Source: Armatimonadetes bacterium Uphvl-Ar2 (GTDB lineage: Bacteria; Armatimonadota; Fimbriimonadia; Fimbriimonadales; Fimbriimonadaceae). Taken from it: a DNA stretch of 64,000 nt. The position numbers were made by a program, and so were the translations under genes. The notes beneath the pieces are model-generated. The model had not been told where the DNA came from. It was given only the letters and a program-made list of their open reading frames with translations, and did no database searches. Shown piece by piece: positions 8,170 through 18,611 of this stretch (position 1 is its first letter; every line of letters begins with the position of its first letter). Location of the stretch: positions 992,001 through 1,056,000 of the forward strand of contig CP021424.1 in the NCBI GenBank assembly GCA_002162095.1, written 5' to 3'.

Positions 8170-9182
8170 CTACGACCTGTTCTCAGTGACCAAAGAGACC
8201 GGATTCCAGGTGAGCCACCGCCGCCGGCGTGGCCTGCCGGCCCCGGGGGTGCGCTGGATGAACCCGATCTGCAGCAGGAAGGGCTCGCACACATCCTCAA
8301 GCGTGCCCACGTCTTCGCCCAGGCTGGCGGCGATGGTGTCGATTCCTACCGGGCCGCCACTGAACTTCTCCACAACCGTGCGGATGTAAAGCCGGTCAAG
8401 CCGGTCGAGGCCGAGTTGGTCCACTTCCAGTTGGGTGAGGGCGCTGGCGGTAGTGGCGCGGTCGATGTGGTTCATCCCCGCCACCTGGGCAAAATCGCGG
8501 ATGCGGCGTAGCAGGCGGTTGGCGATGCGGGGGTACCCCGGCTGCGGCCCGCAATCTCCTCGGCCGCATCGTCATGCAGGTCGTAATCCAGCATCGCCGC
8601 CGAGCGCCGCACAATCTGCTTGAGTTCCGCGGACGTGTAGAACGCCATGTGGAACACGATGCCGAACCGGTCTCGCAGCGGCCCCGCCAGCATTCCCTGG
8701 CGCGTGGTGGCCCCCACCACCGTGAAGGGCGGGACATCGAGGCGAATGGAGCGCGCGGCCGGCCCCTTGCCGATCATGATGTCCACCTTGCGGTCTTCCA
8801 TCGCCGGGTAGAGGATCTCTTCCACGGTGCGGCCCAGACGGTGAATTTCGTCAATGAATAGCACGGCGTGCGGCTCCAGGTTGGTGAGGATGCCGACGAG
8901 GTCACCGGGCCGCTCGATGGCCGGGCCGCTTGTGACGTGCAGCGACGCCCCCATCTCGTGCGCCACGATGTGCGCGAGCGTGGTCTTCCCCAGCCCCGGG
9001 GGGCCGTAGAGCAAAACGTGGTCCAGCGGTTCTTCACGCTGGCGGGCGGCATGGATGAAGACCTGCAGGTTGCGGCAGAGATCCTCTTGGCCAAAGAATT
9101 CACTGAGGCGGCGCGGACGCAGGGCACTATCAAACGGGCGTTCGCCGGGCTGCAGTTCGGCGTCCAGGTCGCGCGGATTCAC
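8170..9182 (-). CDS. ruvB: Holliday junction branch migration ATPase RuvB, interrupted by a one-base frameshift
   Basis: RuvB is the hexameric AAA+ motor that drives branch migration with RuvA. The first frame (9182 down to about 8533) has Walker A (G-P-P-G-L-G-K-T-T), Walker B (F-I-D-E-I-H-R-L), sensor V-G-A-T-T-R and reads up to S-R-G-T-P. The family then continues as R-I-A-N-R-L-L-R-R, which is found in the neighbouring frame and runs to the winged-helix end ([22 protein letters not shown]). The shift falls in a run of five G on the plus strand (8529-8533) where six would restore the frame. Everything else is intact, so a base-calling error is the first suspicion. The GTG start overlaps ruvA by 4 bases. 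Confidence 0.9.
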
Positions 9183-9765
9183 TGGCGTAACCTCTGCAAG
9201 GCGGCGCGCACCTGCGCGGCTTCATCGCCCGAGTCGGCCACCGCGGCGGCGGCGGCTTCGGCTTCGGTACGCCGGTAGCCCAAGGCAATGAGGGCGGAGA
9301 CGACGGCGTTGTCTTCCGGCACGCTCACCGTGGTCGTACGGGGCGAGGAAGCAGCCACGGCCAGGTTGGCCACGGCGTCTCGGAGTTCAATCGCAATGCG
9401 CTCAGCCAAGCGCGGACCCACCCCAGGGGCGCGGGCCAAAGCGCGGTGGTCGCTCTCGCGAATCGCCACCACCACCGACTCCACGCCCAGCGTGGCCAAA
9501 AGGGCGAGACTCGTTTTGGGGCCGCAGCCCTTCACGTCGCGGAGCATGTCAAACAGTTGCCGGTCTTGCGCGGACGCAAAACCGTAAAGAAACATCCCGT
9601 CCTCGCGGACGATATGTCGAATCCATAGACAAACTTCGTCCCCGAGGGCGCCCAAGCTAAAGGCGACCGATTCGGGGACTTGCACATCGTATCCGACCCC
9701 CCGCACTCAATGACGAGGCGGTCGGATAGCTGTTCGATCAAGGTGCCGCGAAGGCGAGCAATCAT
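9179..9765 (-). CDS. ruvA: Holliday junction DNA helicase subunit RuvA, interrupted by a one-base frameshift
   Basis: RuvA binds the four-way junction and loads RuvB. The N-terminus ([12 protein letters not shown]) starts at the ATG at 9765 and reads to I-E-C-G-G; the expected next residues V-G-Y-D-V-Q-V-P lie in another frame that then runs to the end through the helix-hairpin-helix motifs (V-K-G-C-G-P-K-T and [11 protein letters not shown]) and the C-terminal RuvB-binding domain. The shift lies in a run of six G (minus strand, about 9697-9702) where seven are needed. About 195 residues when repaired. The ATG overlaps the upstream YbjN stop by 4 bases. Confidence 0.9.
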
Positions 9766-10610
9766 CCGGCGCGGCGCATGCCTTGGTCAAAGACCGCGTT
9801 CTGCACGTCGGGCACGGTTTCCTCAAGGAAGCGCGTGATCTGATTGACCACGTTCTCCCAAGTGCCTCCGCCCTGGATGTTGATGTCCAGTTCGACGTAC
9901 ACGCTGTTGTCTTCCGGGCTCAGATACGCGCGACCAAAGCGGCTGGCGGCATTCCAGTCGTTGATCGCTTCGATCGTCGTGTTACCCGTCAGTTCCGATT
10001 GGATCATGAAGTCGCCTTCGTCGAAACGGATGAAGTTGTAGATGATCTCATCCTTGGCAAAGGTGAGATCGCCATCTTCGTCTTCGGTCGCTTCAAAGCC
10101 AAGTTCAGCAAAGGCCTCCACCACCATCTCCATGTCGAGGTCGGTAATGACTTCGCCATCGCCACCGGAGCTTCCGCCGCCCGAGAGCACCGCGCTCAGA
10201 GCCATATCGGATTGCTCCATCCAGCGACTGATGCACGACTTGAAGTTGCCCACGGTGATCCCGTCTTGCAGGTCGATGTCGAACTCATAGTTGGCCGTGC
10301 CATCCATGTAGTACACGTGGCCGATGCGGTTCATCAGGTTCCACTCTTGGGCGGCCGCGATCGAGCCACGCCCTTCGCGAGTCGCTTGGAGCATTACGTC
10401 CTTGCCGCGATTGTCGTCTTCCGCAAAGACCACCACGGCCATCGTGGTGTTGCCATCGGTCCACTCCACGCGGTTATCGTTGATCTCCGCTTCGATGTCC
10501 ATGTCGGCCAGGTGGCCCTTCACTTCATCGGTCGAGATGCTGGTGATCACTTGCTGAGCCATCGCCATCATGGAGGTGACCATGAGGGCGGCACTGAGGA
10601 GCCAACGCAT
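9762..10610 (-). CDS. Secreted protein with two tandem YbjN domains
   Basis: A 282-residue protein with an N-terminal signal peptide (M-R-W-L-L-S-A-A-L-M..., cleavage after A-M-A-Q) and two YbjN-like repeats, about residues 20-135 and 150-270, joined by a Gly/Ser linker. Each repeat has the W-N-x-x-x-R-x-x-x-x-Y pattern (E-W-N-L-M-N-R-I-G-H-V-Y and D-W-N-A-A-S-R-F-G-R-A-Y). The protein is acidic. The ATG at 10610 overlaps the stop of the previous YbjN gene by one base, and its own stop overlaps ruvA (ATGA), so it is translationally coupled to ruvA. Function unknown. Confidence 0.8.
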   Translation of the reverse strand: MRWLLSAALMVTSMMAMAQQVITSISTDEVKGHLADMDIEAEINDNRVEWTDGNTTMAVVVFAEDDNRGKDVMLQATREGRGSIAAAQEWNLMNRIGHVYYMDGTANYEFDIDLQDGITVGNFKSCISRWMEQSDMALSAVLSGGGSSGGDGEVITDLDMEMVVEAFAELGFEATEDEDGDLTFAKDEIIYNFIRFDEGDFMIQSELTGNTTIEAINDWNAASRFGRAYLSPEDNSVYVELDINIQGGGTWENVVNQITRFLEETVPDVQNAVFDQGMRRAG

Positions 10611-11110
10611 TAGCCGGCGGCCTCCACTTCGTCCTTCACGGCCTGGGCGCGCTCCAGGAATCGGTTGATAAAGCCCTTGATGGACTTCACCGTCACGCCA
10701 CCCGTGAGGTGCAGGTCGGATTCGAAAACCAGTTCGCCTTCCACGGCGTAGAGACGACCCCAGCGGCTGGCAGCGTTCCAGTTGCTCAGAAACTCGTCGC
10801 TCACGTCGCCGGCGGCCCACCGGACGGAGAGCATGATTTCATCGTAGGGGCCTTCGTTTTCCGGATTGCTCCACAGGCTGGTGAGCGTGTAGTCCATCCC
10901 GTTCTGGCTCCAGTTGAAGTCGGGCTCGCCTTCAATCTGCTCGGCTTCGAGGCGGAGGTCCTTCATGACGCCCACCATCAGGGGAATGTCGACGGCACTG
11001 ACAACTTTTGAATCTTGAACTGCTGGGATCGACGATGCCGCGAAGCTACTCCCCATCAGCGCAAAAATCAAACAGGCGATAACAAGAATTTGTCGCATGA
11101 TGTTCTGCAT
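10610..11110 (-). CDS. Secreted YbjN domain protein (first copy)
   Basis: A 166-residue protein with a signal peptide (cleavage near S-F-A-A-S) and a single YbjN domain bearing N-W-N-A-A-S-R-W-G-R-L-Y. It heads the YbjN-YbjN2-ruvA-ruvB group, where each gene overlaps the next. Two ATG codons are possible, 11110 and 11098; the signal peptide fits either and neither has a clear ribosome-binding site. The periplasmic or surface location differs from the classical cytoplasmic YbjN of enterobacteria. Confidence 0.78.
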   Translation of the reverse strand: MQNIMRQILVIACLIFALMGSSFAASSIPAVQDSKVVSAVDIPLMVGVMKDLRLEAEQIEGEPDFNWSQNGMDYTLTSLWSNPENEGPYDEIMLSVRWAAGDVSDEFLSNWNAASRWGRLYAVEGELVFESDLHLTGGVTVKSIKGFINRFLERAQAVKDEVEAAG

Positions 11111-11165
11111 TCACGGCCAATGCCGCTTGCCTAAGAGACGCGCGGGGCGAGGTGAATGCTTCACC

Positions 11166-11807
11166 CTACCCAAGCGGGTGGGAGAGAAACCAGGTCGGAA
11201 GTTCAGGTTCGGCGTAGGCTTGCAACCAGCTATCGTGCCCCACTCCCGGGTAGATGGTCAGGCGCGGGTTACCACCAGCCTCGCGCACCGCCTTTTCCAC
11301 TTCGGTTGTGCCCGTAGGCGGCACGACGCTATCGGCGTCGCCGTGGAACAGCCACATCGGAATATCCCGCAGGCGCGGGCCGGCGTCCGGGCGGGTGTTC
11401 CACCCGCAAATGGGCGCAATGGCAGCAAAAGACCACGCGAGGGCATCGGCACATTCCATAGTGCCGCGCCCACCCTGACTGAGGCCGGTGAGATACCGCT
11501 GGTGCGGCGAAGTGGGGTAGTGCGCCTCGACTTGCCGCAGAATCTCGTTGAGGGATTCGCGGAGGTCGAACCAGGTGTCCTCCGCTCCCGGCTTTTGCGG
11601 GAAGATCATGAGAAATGGCCAATTCTCGCGCTCGCGAATGGCGCGTTGGCCCGGGCCGTGGATGAGGCAACGGAGCCCGTCGGTGCCGCTTTCGCCACGC
11701 CCGTGTAGGAACAGGAGGGTCGGCCACCCTTCTTTCGGGGCCGGCCCCTTGGGGACGTAAACCACCACCGGCAGCGGCGTGCCTTCGAGCTCTAAGAATC
11801 CCGTCAC
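11166..11807 (-). CDS. Alpha/beta hydrolase, dienelactone hydrolase/esterase-like
   Basis: A 213-residue serine hydrolase of the alpha/beta fold: L-F-L-H-G-R-G-E oxyanion region, nucleophile elbow G-L-S-Q-G-G, catalytic Asp in F-H-G-D-A-D-S-V-V-P and His in G-V-G-H-D-S-W. It resembles the PHB-depolymerase-type/prolyl-oligopeptidase-like esterases used as carboxylesterases. No signal peptide from the chosen start. The GTG at 11807 overlaps the stop of the DUF4127 gene by four bases (GTGA), so the two are co-translated; the longer frame to 11870 is inside that gene. Substrate unknown. Confidence 0.85.
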   Translation of the reverse strand: MTGFLELEGTPLPVVVYVPKGPAPKEGWPTLLFLHGRGESGTDGLRCLIHGPGQRAIRERENWPFLMIFPQKPGAEDTWFDLRESLNEILRQVEAHYPTSPHQRYLTGLSQGGRGTMECADALAWSFAAIAPICGWNTRPDAGPRLRDIPMWLFHGDADSVVPPTGTTEVEKAVREAGGNPRLTIYPGVGHDSWLQAYAEPELPTWFLSHPLG

Positions 11808-13498
11808 GGCTGGGCGACGGGGCGGACGATCAGCCGGAAATCCAGCTGGACTTCGTAAGCGCGCGGCCACGGGAGGGAGATTTCGACATCCTCCAGGGCG
11901 ACGACCTCGTATTGCTGATTGCCCGCAAAGAAACGCGTGCCGAGCATCTGGTTCTTAAACCGCGCATCCAAGCGCTTGCCCAAGTCTTGCTGCACGGTGG
12001 CATTCACCTGGTCAAACTCATCGCCGTAAGTTTCTTCGCGGCTGGCGTTCGGGAAGGCGTCGATCATCGCGTACGCCACCGGGCGGACAAAGTTGTGATA
12101 CTCGAAGTCGTTCACCAAACGGTGGAGGACAAAGGTACGCAGGCCAATCTCGCGCACCAGCGGCTCCACGCGCTGCCGCCGGGCCAGGAGATAGATGTTG
12201 GCGGCGGGGATGGTGGTGCCCATGGTGTTGCCGGCGGTGTTCCACCCGGCGTACGCCAAAAGGCGGGCACTGCGGCCCTCTTTGGTTAGCACATCGAAGA
12301 GGCGGGGGTCGGCAATGCCGCCTTTACCCAGGTTCGTGTCGGCCACCGCCACCGGGAATCCCTGGTCCACTTCGCTCTCTAATGAACCCAGGAAGGCGTC
12401 CAGCGAATATTGGTCGGGGTCCGGCGTGTTCACGTACAGGCTGTAATCGAAGTCTTCGTTCGGCCCCGCCACCGTGGCACCGCTGGCGCGAAGCTGGCTT
12501 TGTAGGCTGTCCTCAATCGGCAGGCTTTCGTAGTTGCCGATGGTGCGGCGGCCGTCTTCATCCGCGTAGACCACCCGCACCCGGGGCGCCCATGCCACCG
12601 AGTCCGACATCGCCCGGCTCACCAAAAGGTTAGCCACTTGGTCAATCCCGGCGGCCATCGTCATCTGATCTTCCTTGAGATTCAGATTCTTGGCCATGTC
12701 GGCGTAGCGCAGGCGTTCGATCTTTTGCGGGCCGGTGGGCTTGCTATCGTCTTCGCCCAAGAGCAGGAAGGTGAACGCGTTTTGTTGCCGCATGCGGATG
12801 AGCTCTTGGTTCACCCGGAAGTTACGGTCGCGAGCGCGCTCGTAGCTTGCCAGGTCGGCGGCGGGCACCCGACGGGCCAAATCCTGCAGGCGATTGCGCT
12901 GGGCGGCGGTGGGTTGGGGGCCGTAATCGGCCTTTTCTTCCGCGTACTTGGCCAGAATGTCGCGCCAATCGCGGTTTTCGCGCGTGCCGGTGGGAGCCAC
13001 GCGCATGATTGCGCCGAAGCCGTAGAACTTGGTCTGCGGAGCGGTGCGGCGGAGCGCCCAGAACTGGCGGATGCGTTGAATCGCGAGGTTGTAGCTGGTG
13101 CGCTCGACCCGGCTGGCAATGAGGCCGCCGTAGGCGATCATGTCCATGCTCACCACCACCGCGTCGTAATCCTTGAGGTTCTGGCTGGCCATCCAGGCCA
13201 TGATCGCCTCGGGCTTGCCGGGCTGGGTAAAGCGTCCGATGAGTTCGCGCGGCGGCGTTTCGATGGTCGCCCCCGCCATCGCCCCAATCATCTGCGGGAA
13301 CTGCGTGACGGCCGGTCGGTCGTCCACCGGGATGAGCAAGATTCGCTGGGGCAGCTCAGGGCCGCTGACCACCCGCACATGCGGGGACGTCGGCTCCGTT
13401 TGCTCCGAGCCGGTGGTCACCTGCGCCGTGGCCAGCATGGCCATCAGCGCCAGCCCCATGGCGGCAAACCACCGCAAGAATCGCCCGTCCTTGGACAT
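11804..13498 (-). CDS. DUF4127 family secreted protein
   Basis: A 564-residue protein of DUF4127, recognised by the start of the domain L-L-I-P-V-D-D-R-P-A-V-T-Q-F-P and the later G-W-N-T-A-G-N-T segment. An N-terminal hydrophobic segment (about residues 8-26) acts as a signal peptide or anchor, so it is probably exported. The family is widespread in bacteria but its function is not established. I chose the ATG at 13498; an upstream ATG at 13525 is in frame, and an AGGGAG site lies between them. It is coupled to a downstream esterase, suggesting a joint role in extracellular substrate use. Confidence 0.78.
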   Translation of the reverse strand: MSKDGRFLRWFAAMGLALMAMLATAQVTTGSEQTEPTSPHVRVVSGPELPQRILLIPVDDRPAVTQFPQMIGAMAGATIETPPRELIGRFTQPGKPEAIMAWMASQNLKDYDAVVVSMDMIAYGGLIASRVERTSYNLAIQRIRQFWALRRTAPQTKFYGFGAIMRVAPTGTRENRDWRDILAKYAEEKADYGPQPTAAQRNRLQDLARRVPAADLASYERARDRNFRVNQELIRMRQQNAFTFLLLGEDDSKPTGPQKIERLRYADMAKNLNLKEDQMTMAAGIDQVANLLVSRAMSDSVAWAPRVRVVYADEDGRRTIGNYESLPIEDSLQSQLRASGATVAGPNEDFDYSLYVNTPDPDQYSLDAFLGSLESEVDQGFPVAVADTNLGKGGIADPRLFDVLTKEGRSARLLAYAGWNTAGNTMGTTIPAANIYLLARRQRVEPLVREIGLRTFVLHRLVNDFEYHNFVRPVAYAMIDAFPNASREETYGDEFDQVNATVQQDLGKRLDARFKNQMLGTRFFAGNQQYEVVALEDVEISLPWPRAYEVQLDFRLIVRPVAQP

Positions 13499-13540
13499 AT
13501 CGCTCAGTTTACTCCCTTCCCTCAAATAGCGTCGGCCAGC

Positions 13541-14944
<1,404 letters not shown>

Positions 14945-15052
14945 AACGTGGGTGGCAGTGTACCGGCCCCCTTCCCGCGCGCCTTGGCCTCTCGGCGGGC
15001 CGAAACCCTGTGGCCCGCAACGTCAGCCCCCCAAACCAAGTAACCTTGAGCC

Positions 15053-15532
15053 ATGAAGGTTCACTTTGGTGTCGCCCTCGCTCTGATGGCGGTTGTCATC
15101 GGCGCGGGTTGCCAGCCCGCCGCCCCTCAAGCCGACCTGACCGGCCGCTGGATGGGGTCCTTTACGCTGGAGCGCAACGAGAACTCGACCGACGCCGAAG
15201 CGGCTGCCGCCAACTTGCTGGGTGCGGGCACCAATGCCCTTGAACTCAAGAGCGACGGCACCTACCGGATGAACCTCGCCATCTTCCCGCTGGAAGGCAA
15301 CTGGAAGCAAACCGGCACCACCGTCACCCTCACTCCCACCAAGGTGCTGGGCAAGGAGATTACCGATGCCGACCGCAAGCGCGATGATTCTCTGACCAAC
15401 CCCTACGTGCTGGAATTCGACGCCAAAGCCGACACCCTGACCATGCGCGAAGCCACCAAACAAGGGACGGGCGTCATGGTTTACAAGCGGGCGGAAACCA
15501 AAACCGACTCCCCAGCGTTGCAAGAAAAGTGA
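15053..15532 (+). CDS. Lipoprotein with a lipocalin-like G-x-W motif (first of a pair)
   Basis: A 159-residue protein with a type II signal peptide and lipobox (V-I-G-A-G-C, Cys about residue 20). The mature part begins L-T-G-R-W-M-G-S, a beta-strand-rich domain reminiscent of lipocalin-like or META-type proteins, but I do not recognise a named family. It shares with the next gene the pattern G-x-W-x-G followed by A-x-x-L-L-G-A, so the two seem to be diverged duplicates. A TAACCT box six bases before the ATG and the absence of a ribosome-binding site suggest a leaderless transcript. Function unknown. Confidence 0.78.
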   Translation: MKVHFGVALALMAVVIGAGCQPAAPQADLTGRWMGSFTLERNENSTDAEAAAANLLGAGTNALELKSDGTYRMNLAIFPLEGNWKQTGTTVTLTPTKVLGKEITDADRKRDDSLTNPYVLEFDAKADTLTMREATKQGTGVMVYKRAETKTDSPALQEK

Positions 15533-15978
15533 AGCGCGCGGCTTGGTTGTTCCCCCTCGCAGTTGTCCCGGCCCTCATGGGTTGCACGTCCCCTCTCAGC
15601 GAAAAGGACATCGTTGGCACCTGGAACGGTGAAGTGGATGTGAAACAGGTGATGGCCACCGCCAAGGTGCCGCCGGCGGCCGCCGCCTTGCTGGGCGCGC
15701 AGGACAAGATTCCGATTTCGATCTCCTTTGACGAAGCCAAGACCTTCAGCTACAGCATGAAGCTCGGCCCCATGGACGTGCCGCTTACGGGCGTGTGGGA
15801 GTTGAAGGACGGCACTGTGGTGATGACCCACCGCACCCTGATGAACCAGCCGGTCGAAAAATCCCCCGGCGGGGCCGACATGGCGAAGCCGCTGGCCATG
15901 AAGGTCGGCGAAGATCGAAAATCGATGGTGCCGCAGCAGTCCGAAGGCTTTGCCGCGGTCACTCTGAGTAAATCCTAA
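15529..15978 (+). CDS. Lipoprotein with a lipocalin-like G-x-W motif (second of a pair)
   Basis: A 149-residue lipoprotein (lipobox A-L-M-G-C, Cys about residue 19) whose mature part starts with D-I-V-G-T-W-N-G-E, matching the G-x-W-x-G pattern of the preceding gene. The GTG start overlaps the previous stop by four bases, so they are translated together and likely sit side by side on the outer membrane. Its end overlaps the convergent prmC gene by 4 bases. No catalytic motif is visible. Confidence 0.75.
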   Translation: MKRAAWLFPLAVVPALMGCTSPLSEKDIVGTWNGEVDVKQVMATAKVPPAAAALLGAQDKIPISISFDEAKTFSYSMKLGPMDVPLTGVWELKDGTVVMTHRTLMNQPVEKSPGGADMAKPLAMKVGEDRKSMVPQQSEGFAAVTLSKS

Positions 15979-16784
15979 AGGGACAGCACCCACACGCGGG
16001 GCCGGCCATCTAGGTCGGCCACCACGTCCCTTGTAGTCCAATCCAGGGCATTCCAAACCTCTTGCCCGCCCTCAAGACGGCCATCACCGATCTCGACCAG
16101 CAGGCAACCCCCGGGGTTCAGCCAGTCGGGGGCGCGGCGGGCTAGCATGCGGTAGAAATCCAGGCCGTCGTCGCCCGAATACAGGGCGAGATGCGGCTCG
16201 TAATCGTGAATTTCGGTGGGCAACGGCTCGGTCGGGGCGATATAGGGCGGGTTCGAGACGATCAAGTCAAACGGCTCGGCGGGGTGCCAGCGGAAGGCGT
16301 CCGCGTGGTGCCAAGTGACTCGTTCTCCGTCGGGATTGAGTTCGGCGTCGTTCTTTTTGGCCCATACCAGGGCCTCTTCGGAGACATCGAGCCCATGCAC
16401 GTCAGAGCCGGGGCGCTCGGCGGCCAAAGTCAGAGCGAGGCACCCGGTACCCGTTCCCACATCCAGCGCAGTGCGCCAGTTGAGTTTGAGGGCTTCGTTG
16501 ATGAGGGTCTCCGTCTCGTGGCGCGGGATGAGGGCCCCCGGCCCCACTCGAAACATTCGCCCGTAGAACTCGCGCACCCCCGTGATGTAGGCCAGCGGCT
16601 CCCCGTTCAGGCGCTGTGCCAGCAGATCATCTGCTTGGCCCGGTTCATCCAGGTTGGCCAAGAGCGAAGCCCGCGTCACCCCGAGGTGGTGGGCCAAGAG
16701 CACCTGCGCTTCCAATCGCGCGGCATCAACTCCGGCGGATGCCAATTGCACCTCGGCCGCCACCAGCCACTCGCGGCGCGTCAT
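15975..16784 (-). CDS. prmC: Peptide chain release factor N5-glutamine methyltransferase PrmC (HemK)
   Basis: Methylates the Gln of the GGQ motif in release factors RF1/RF2. The 269-residue protein has the N-terminal helical PrmC domain, the SAM-binding motif A-L-D-V-G-T-G-T-G-C-L-A-L-T and the N-P-P-Y motif (I-V-S-N-P-P-Y-I-A) that positions the glutamine amide. The C-terminus is standard. Its ATG overlaps the hflX stop by four bases, forming an hflX-prmC unit. Confidence 0.95.
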   Translation of the reverse strand: MTRREWLVAAEVQLASAGVDAARLEAQVLLAHHLGVTRASLLANLDEPGQADDLLAQRLNGEPLAYITGVREFYGRMFRVGPGALIPRHETETLINEALKLNWRTALDVGTGTGCLALTLAAERPGSDVHGLDVSEEALVWAKKNDAELNPDGERVTWHHADAFRWHPAEPFDLIVSNPPYIAPTEPLPTEIHDYEPHLALYSGDDGLDFYRMLARRAPDWLNPGGCLLVEIGDGRLEGGQEVWNALDWTTRDVVADLDGRPRVWVLSL

Positions 16785-18049
16785 TCCTCTTCGGCCACGG
16801 CGTAGGGCCGCACCCGGGCGGAGTGGGCGGCATCCAGCTCGGCTTCAATGTAGATGCCATCGTCGCGGTAATCCAGCGTCTTCACCTGCCCGTGGCGATA
16901 GCACCCTTCCACCAGCCCCGTTTGGTCGTAGGGTAGCAACGCCGTAATGCGCGTGAGCCGGGAGCGCAGAGCCTCCAGAATCCGGTGCTGAAGTTCCTCC
17001 AGTCCCTCACCCTTTAGCGCCGAAACCGCCACCGCCGGCGCCCACTCGGCCACCGCCCGGGTGACCTCGCTGCGGTCGACCTGGTCAATCTTGTTGAACA
17101 CCGTCAGGCGCGGCACTTCGTCCGCATCCAGTTGCTTCAGCGTGTCCAGCACGGTGTCGCGGTGGGTCTCCCAGGCCGGGTCGGCGAGGTCAATGATGTG
17201 CAAAAGCAGGTCGGCCTGCTTCACTTCTTCCAGCGTGGCGCGGAAGGCGGCCACCAAGAACGTCGGCAATTGCCGAATAAATCCCACCGTGTCAGTGAGG
17301 AAGAACGAGTACCCGTCGGCAAAATTGACCTGGCGCGTGGTGGGGTCCAGCGTGGCAAACGGCATCGCATCGGCCAGCAGGTCGGTACCGCACATGGCGT
17401 TCATCAGCGTGCTCTTACCCGCGGAGGTGTAGCCCACCAAGGAGACGGACGGGTGGTCTTGACGCGCCCGGCCCGAGCGTTGCACCTCGCGGTGGCGGCG
17501 CACGCCGTCAATCTCGCGCTTGAGGTACGCCAGCCGATCTTGGATCATCCGGCGGTCGGATTCGAGCTTAGTTTCCCCCGGACCGCGCATCCCAATGCCC
17601 CCGCGTTGGCGTTCGAACTTGGTGTAAACGCTCATCAGCCGGGGCAAGCGGTAGTTGAGCTGGGCGTACTCGACTTGGAGCTGACCTTCGCGGGTGCGGG
17701 CACGCCGCGCAAAGATATCGAGAATGAGCGAGGTGCGGTCAATGACCCGGCGCTCGGTGGCTTCTTCCAGGTTGCGAATCTGAATCCCGCTCAGTTCGCT
17801 GTCCACCACGATGAAGTCGGCTTCTAGTTCGGCCGCCGCGGCCGTGACCTCTTCCACCTTCCCTTTGCCCAGGTAGGTGGCTTTGTAAGGGCGTTCAATG
17901 CGCTGGCGGGTCCAGCCCGCGACTTCGCCTTCGGCGGCCTCGACGAGCCCTTCGAGTTCTTCCTCGACCAGACGATCATCCGCATCATCGGGATTGACGA
18001 AAACCAGAAAGGCCTTTTCCTTCTGTTCTTGCGTCAATCCCGGATTCAT
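16781..18049 (-). CDS. hflX: GTPase HflX
   Basis: A ribosome-associated GTPase of 422 residues that splits stalled or stress-inactivated ribosomes. The N-terminal HflX domain (with Y-L-G-K-G-K-V-E-E-V, then F-I-V-V-D-S-E-L-S-G-I-Q-I-R-N-L-E) is followed by a coiled-coil linker and the G domain: G1 G-Y-T-S-A-G-K-S-T-L, G3 D-T-V-G-F, G4 N-K-I-D. It starts 6 bases after the stop of the outer-membrane-like gene and lacks a clear ribosome-binding site. Confidence 0.95.
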   Translation of the reverse strand: MNPGLTQEQKEKAFLVFVNPDDADDRLVEEELEGLVEAAEGEVAGWTRQRIERPYKATYLGKGKVEEVTAAAAELEADFIVVDSELSGIQIRNLEEATERRVIDRTSLILDIFARRARTREGQLQVEYAQLNYRLPRLMSVYTKFERQRGGIGMRGPGETKLESDRRMIQDRLAYLKREIDGVRRHREVQRSGRARQDHPSVSLVGYTSAGKSTLMNAMCGTDLLADAMPFATLDPTTRQVNFADGYSFFLTDTVGFIRQLPTFLVAAFRATLEEVKQADLLLHIIDLADPAWETHRDTVLDTLKQLDADEVPRLTVFNKIDQVDRSEVTRAVAEWAPAVAVSALKGEGLEELQHRILEALRSRLTRITALLPYDQTGLVEGCYRHGQVKTLDYRDDGIYIEAELDAAHSARVRPYAVAEEE

Positions 18050-18055
18050 GCGTGT

Positions 18056-18586
18056 TTAGAAGGAGACGACCGTGTACTTGAGCCCGATCGTAGCGCCGCT
18101 GAAGTTAAAGCCGCGCGTTTCGGTCATCAGGTCGTACCGGAGAGAGAGGTTAAGGTTCTTCCCGAACGTCATGCCCAGTTCGGCATTGGCGTTCAGCAGC
18201 ACCGGGCTGGCATCCACGGCGCCGATGCGGTAGTCCGCATAGGTCAGACCGCCACGCACGGCAAAGTACGGGGCGGTGCCGCTGGCACGCTGACCGCGAG
18301 CCCAACCATTACCGAACGGCTGCAGAAGACCGTAGCTGAGGGTGCCCATGAACAGGCGGTTACCGCTGCTTTCGCGGGAAACGAACTCGATATCCGCACC
18401 CATGCGGCGGCCATCGGCTTGCTCGACCGCCCCGAAGGAGAAGCCGTAGGAAAGCCAGGTATCACCCAAGGCGTTCTTGACGGCACTATCCGTGGGGAAG
18501 TAGCCACCAACCTTGAAACCGACGTTGTTTTGCGCAAACGCAGAGACGGAGAGGACAGAGATGACGGCAATCGTAGCCAGTCGCAT
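18056..18586 (-). CDS. Probable outer-membrane beta-barrel protein
   Basis: A 176-residue protein with a signal peptide (cleavage after A-F-A-Q) and alternating hydrophobic/polar strands rich in Gly and aromatics (G-F-K-V-G-G-Y-F, L-S-Y-G-F-S-F-G, L-N-L-S-L-R-Y-D-L). It ends in Y-T-V-V-S-F, a C-terminal Phe typical of barrels inserted by the BAM complex. This supports a two-membrane envelope. The ATG at 18586 fits the signal peptide; the longer frame is rejected. Family not recognised. Confidence 0.72.
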   Translation of the reverse strand: MRLATIAVISVLSVSAFAQNNVGFKVGGYFPTDSAVKNALGDTWLSYGFSFGAVEQADGRRMGADIEFVSRESSGNRLFMGTLSYGLLQPFGNGWARGQRASGTAPYFAVRGGLTYADYRIGAVDASPVLLNANAELGMTFGKNLNLSLRYDLMTETRGFNFSGATIGLKYTVVSF

Positions 18587-18611
18587 GTTGCGACTGTACC
18601 TAAACCTCACG

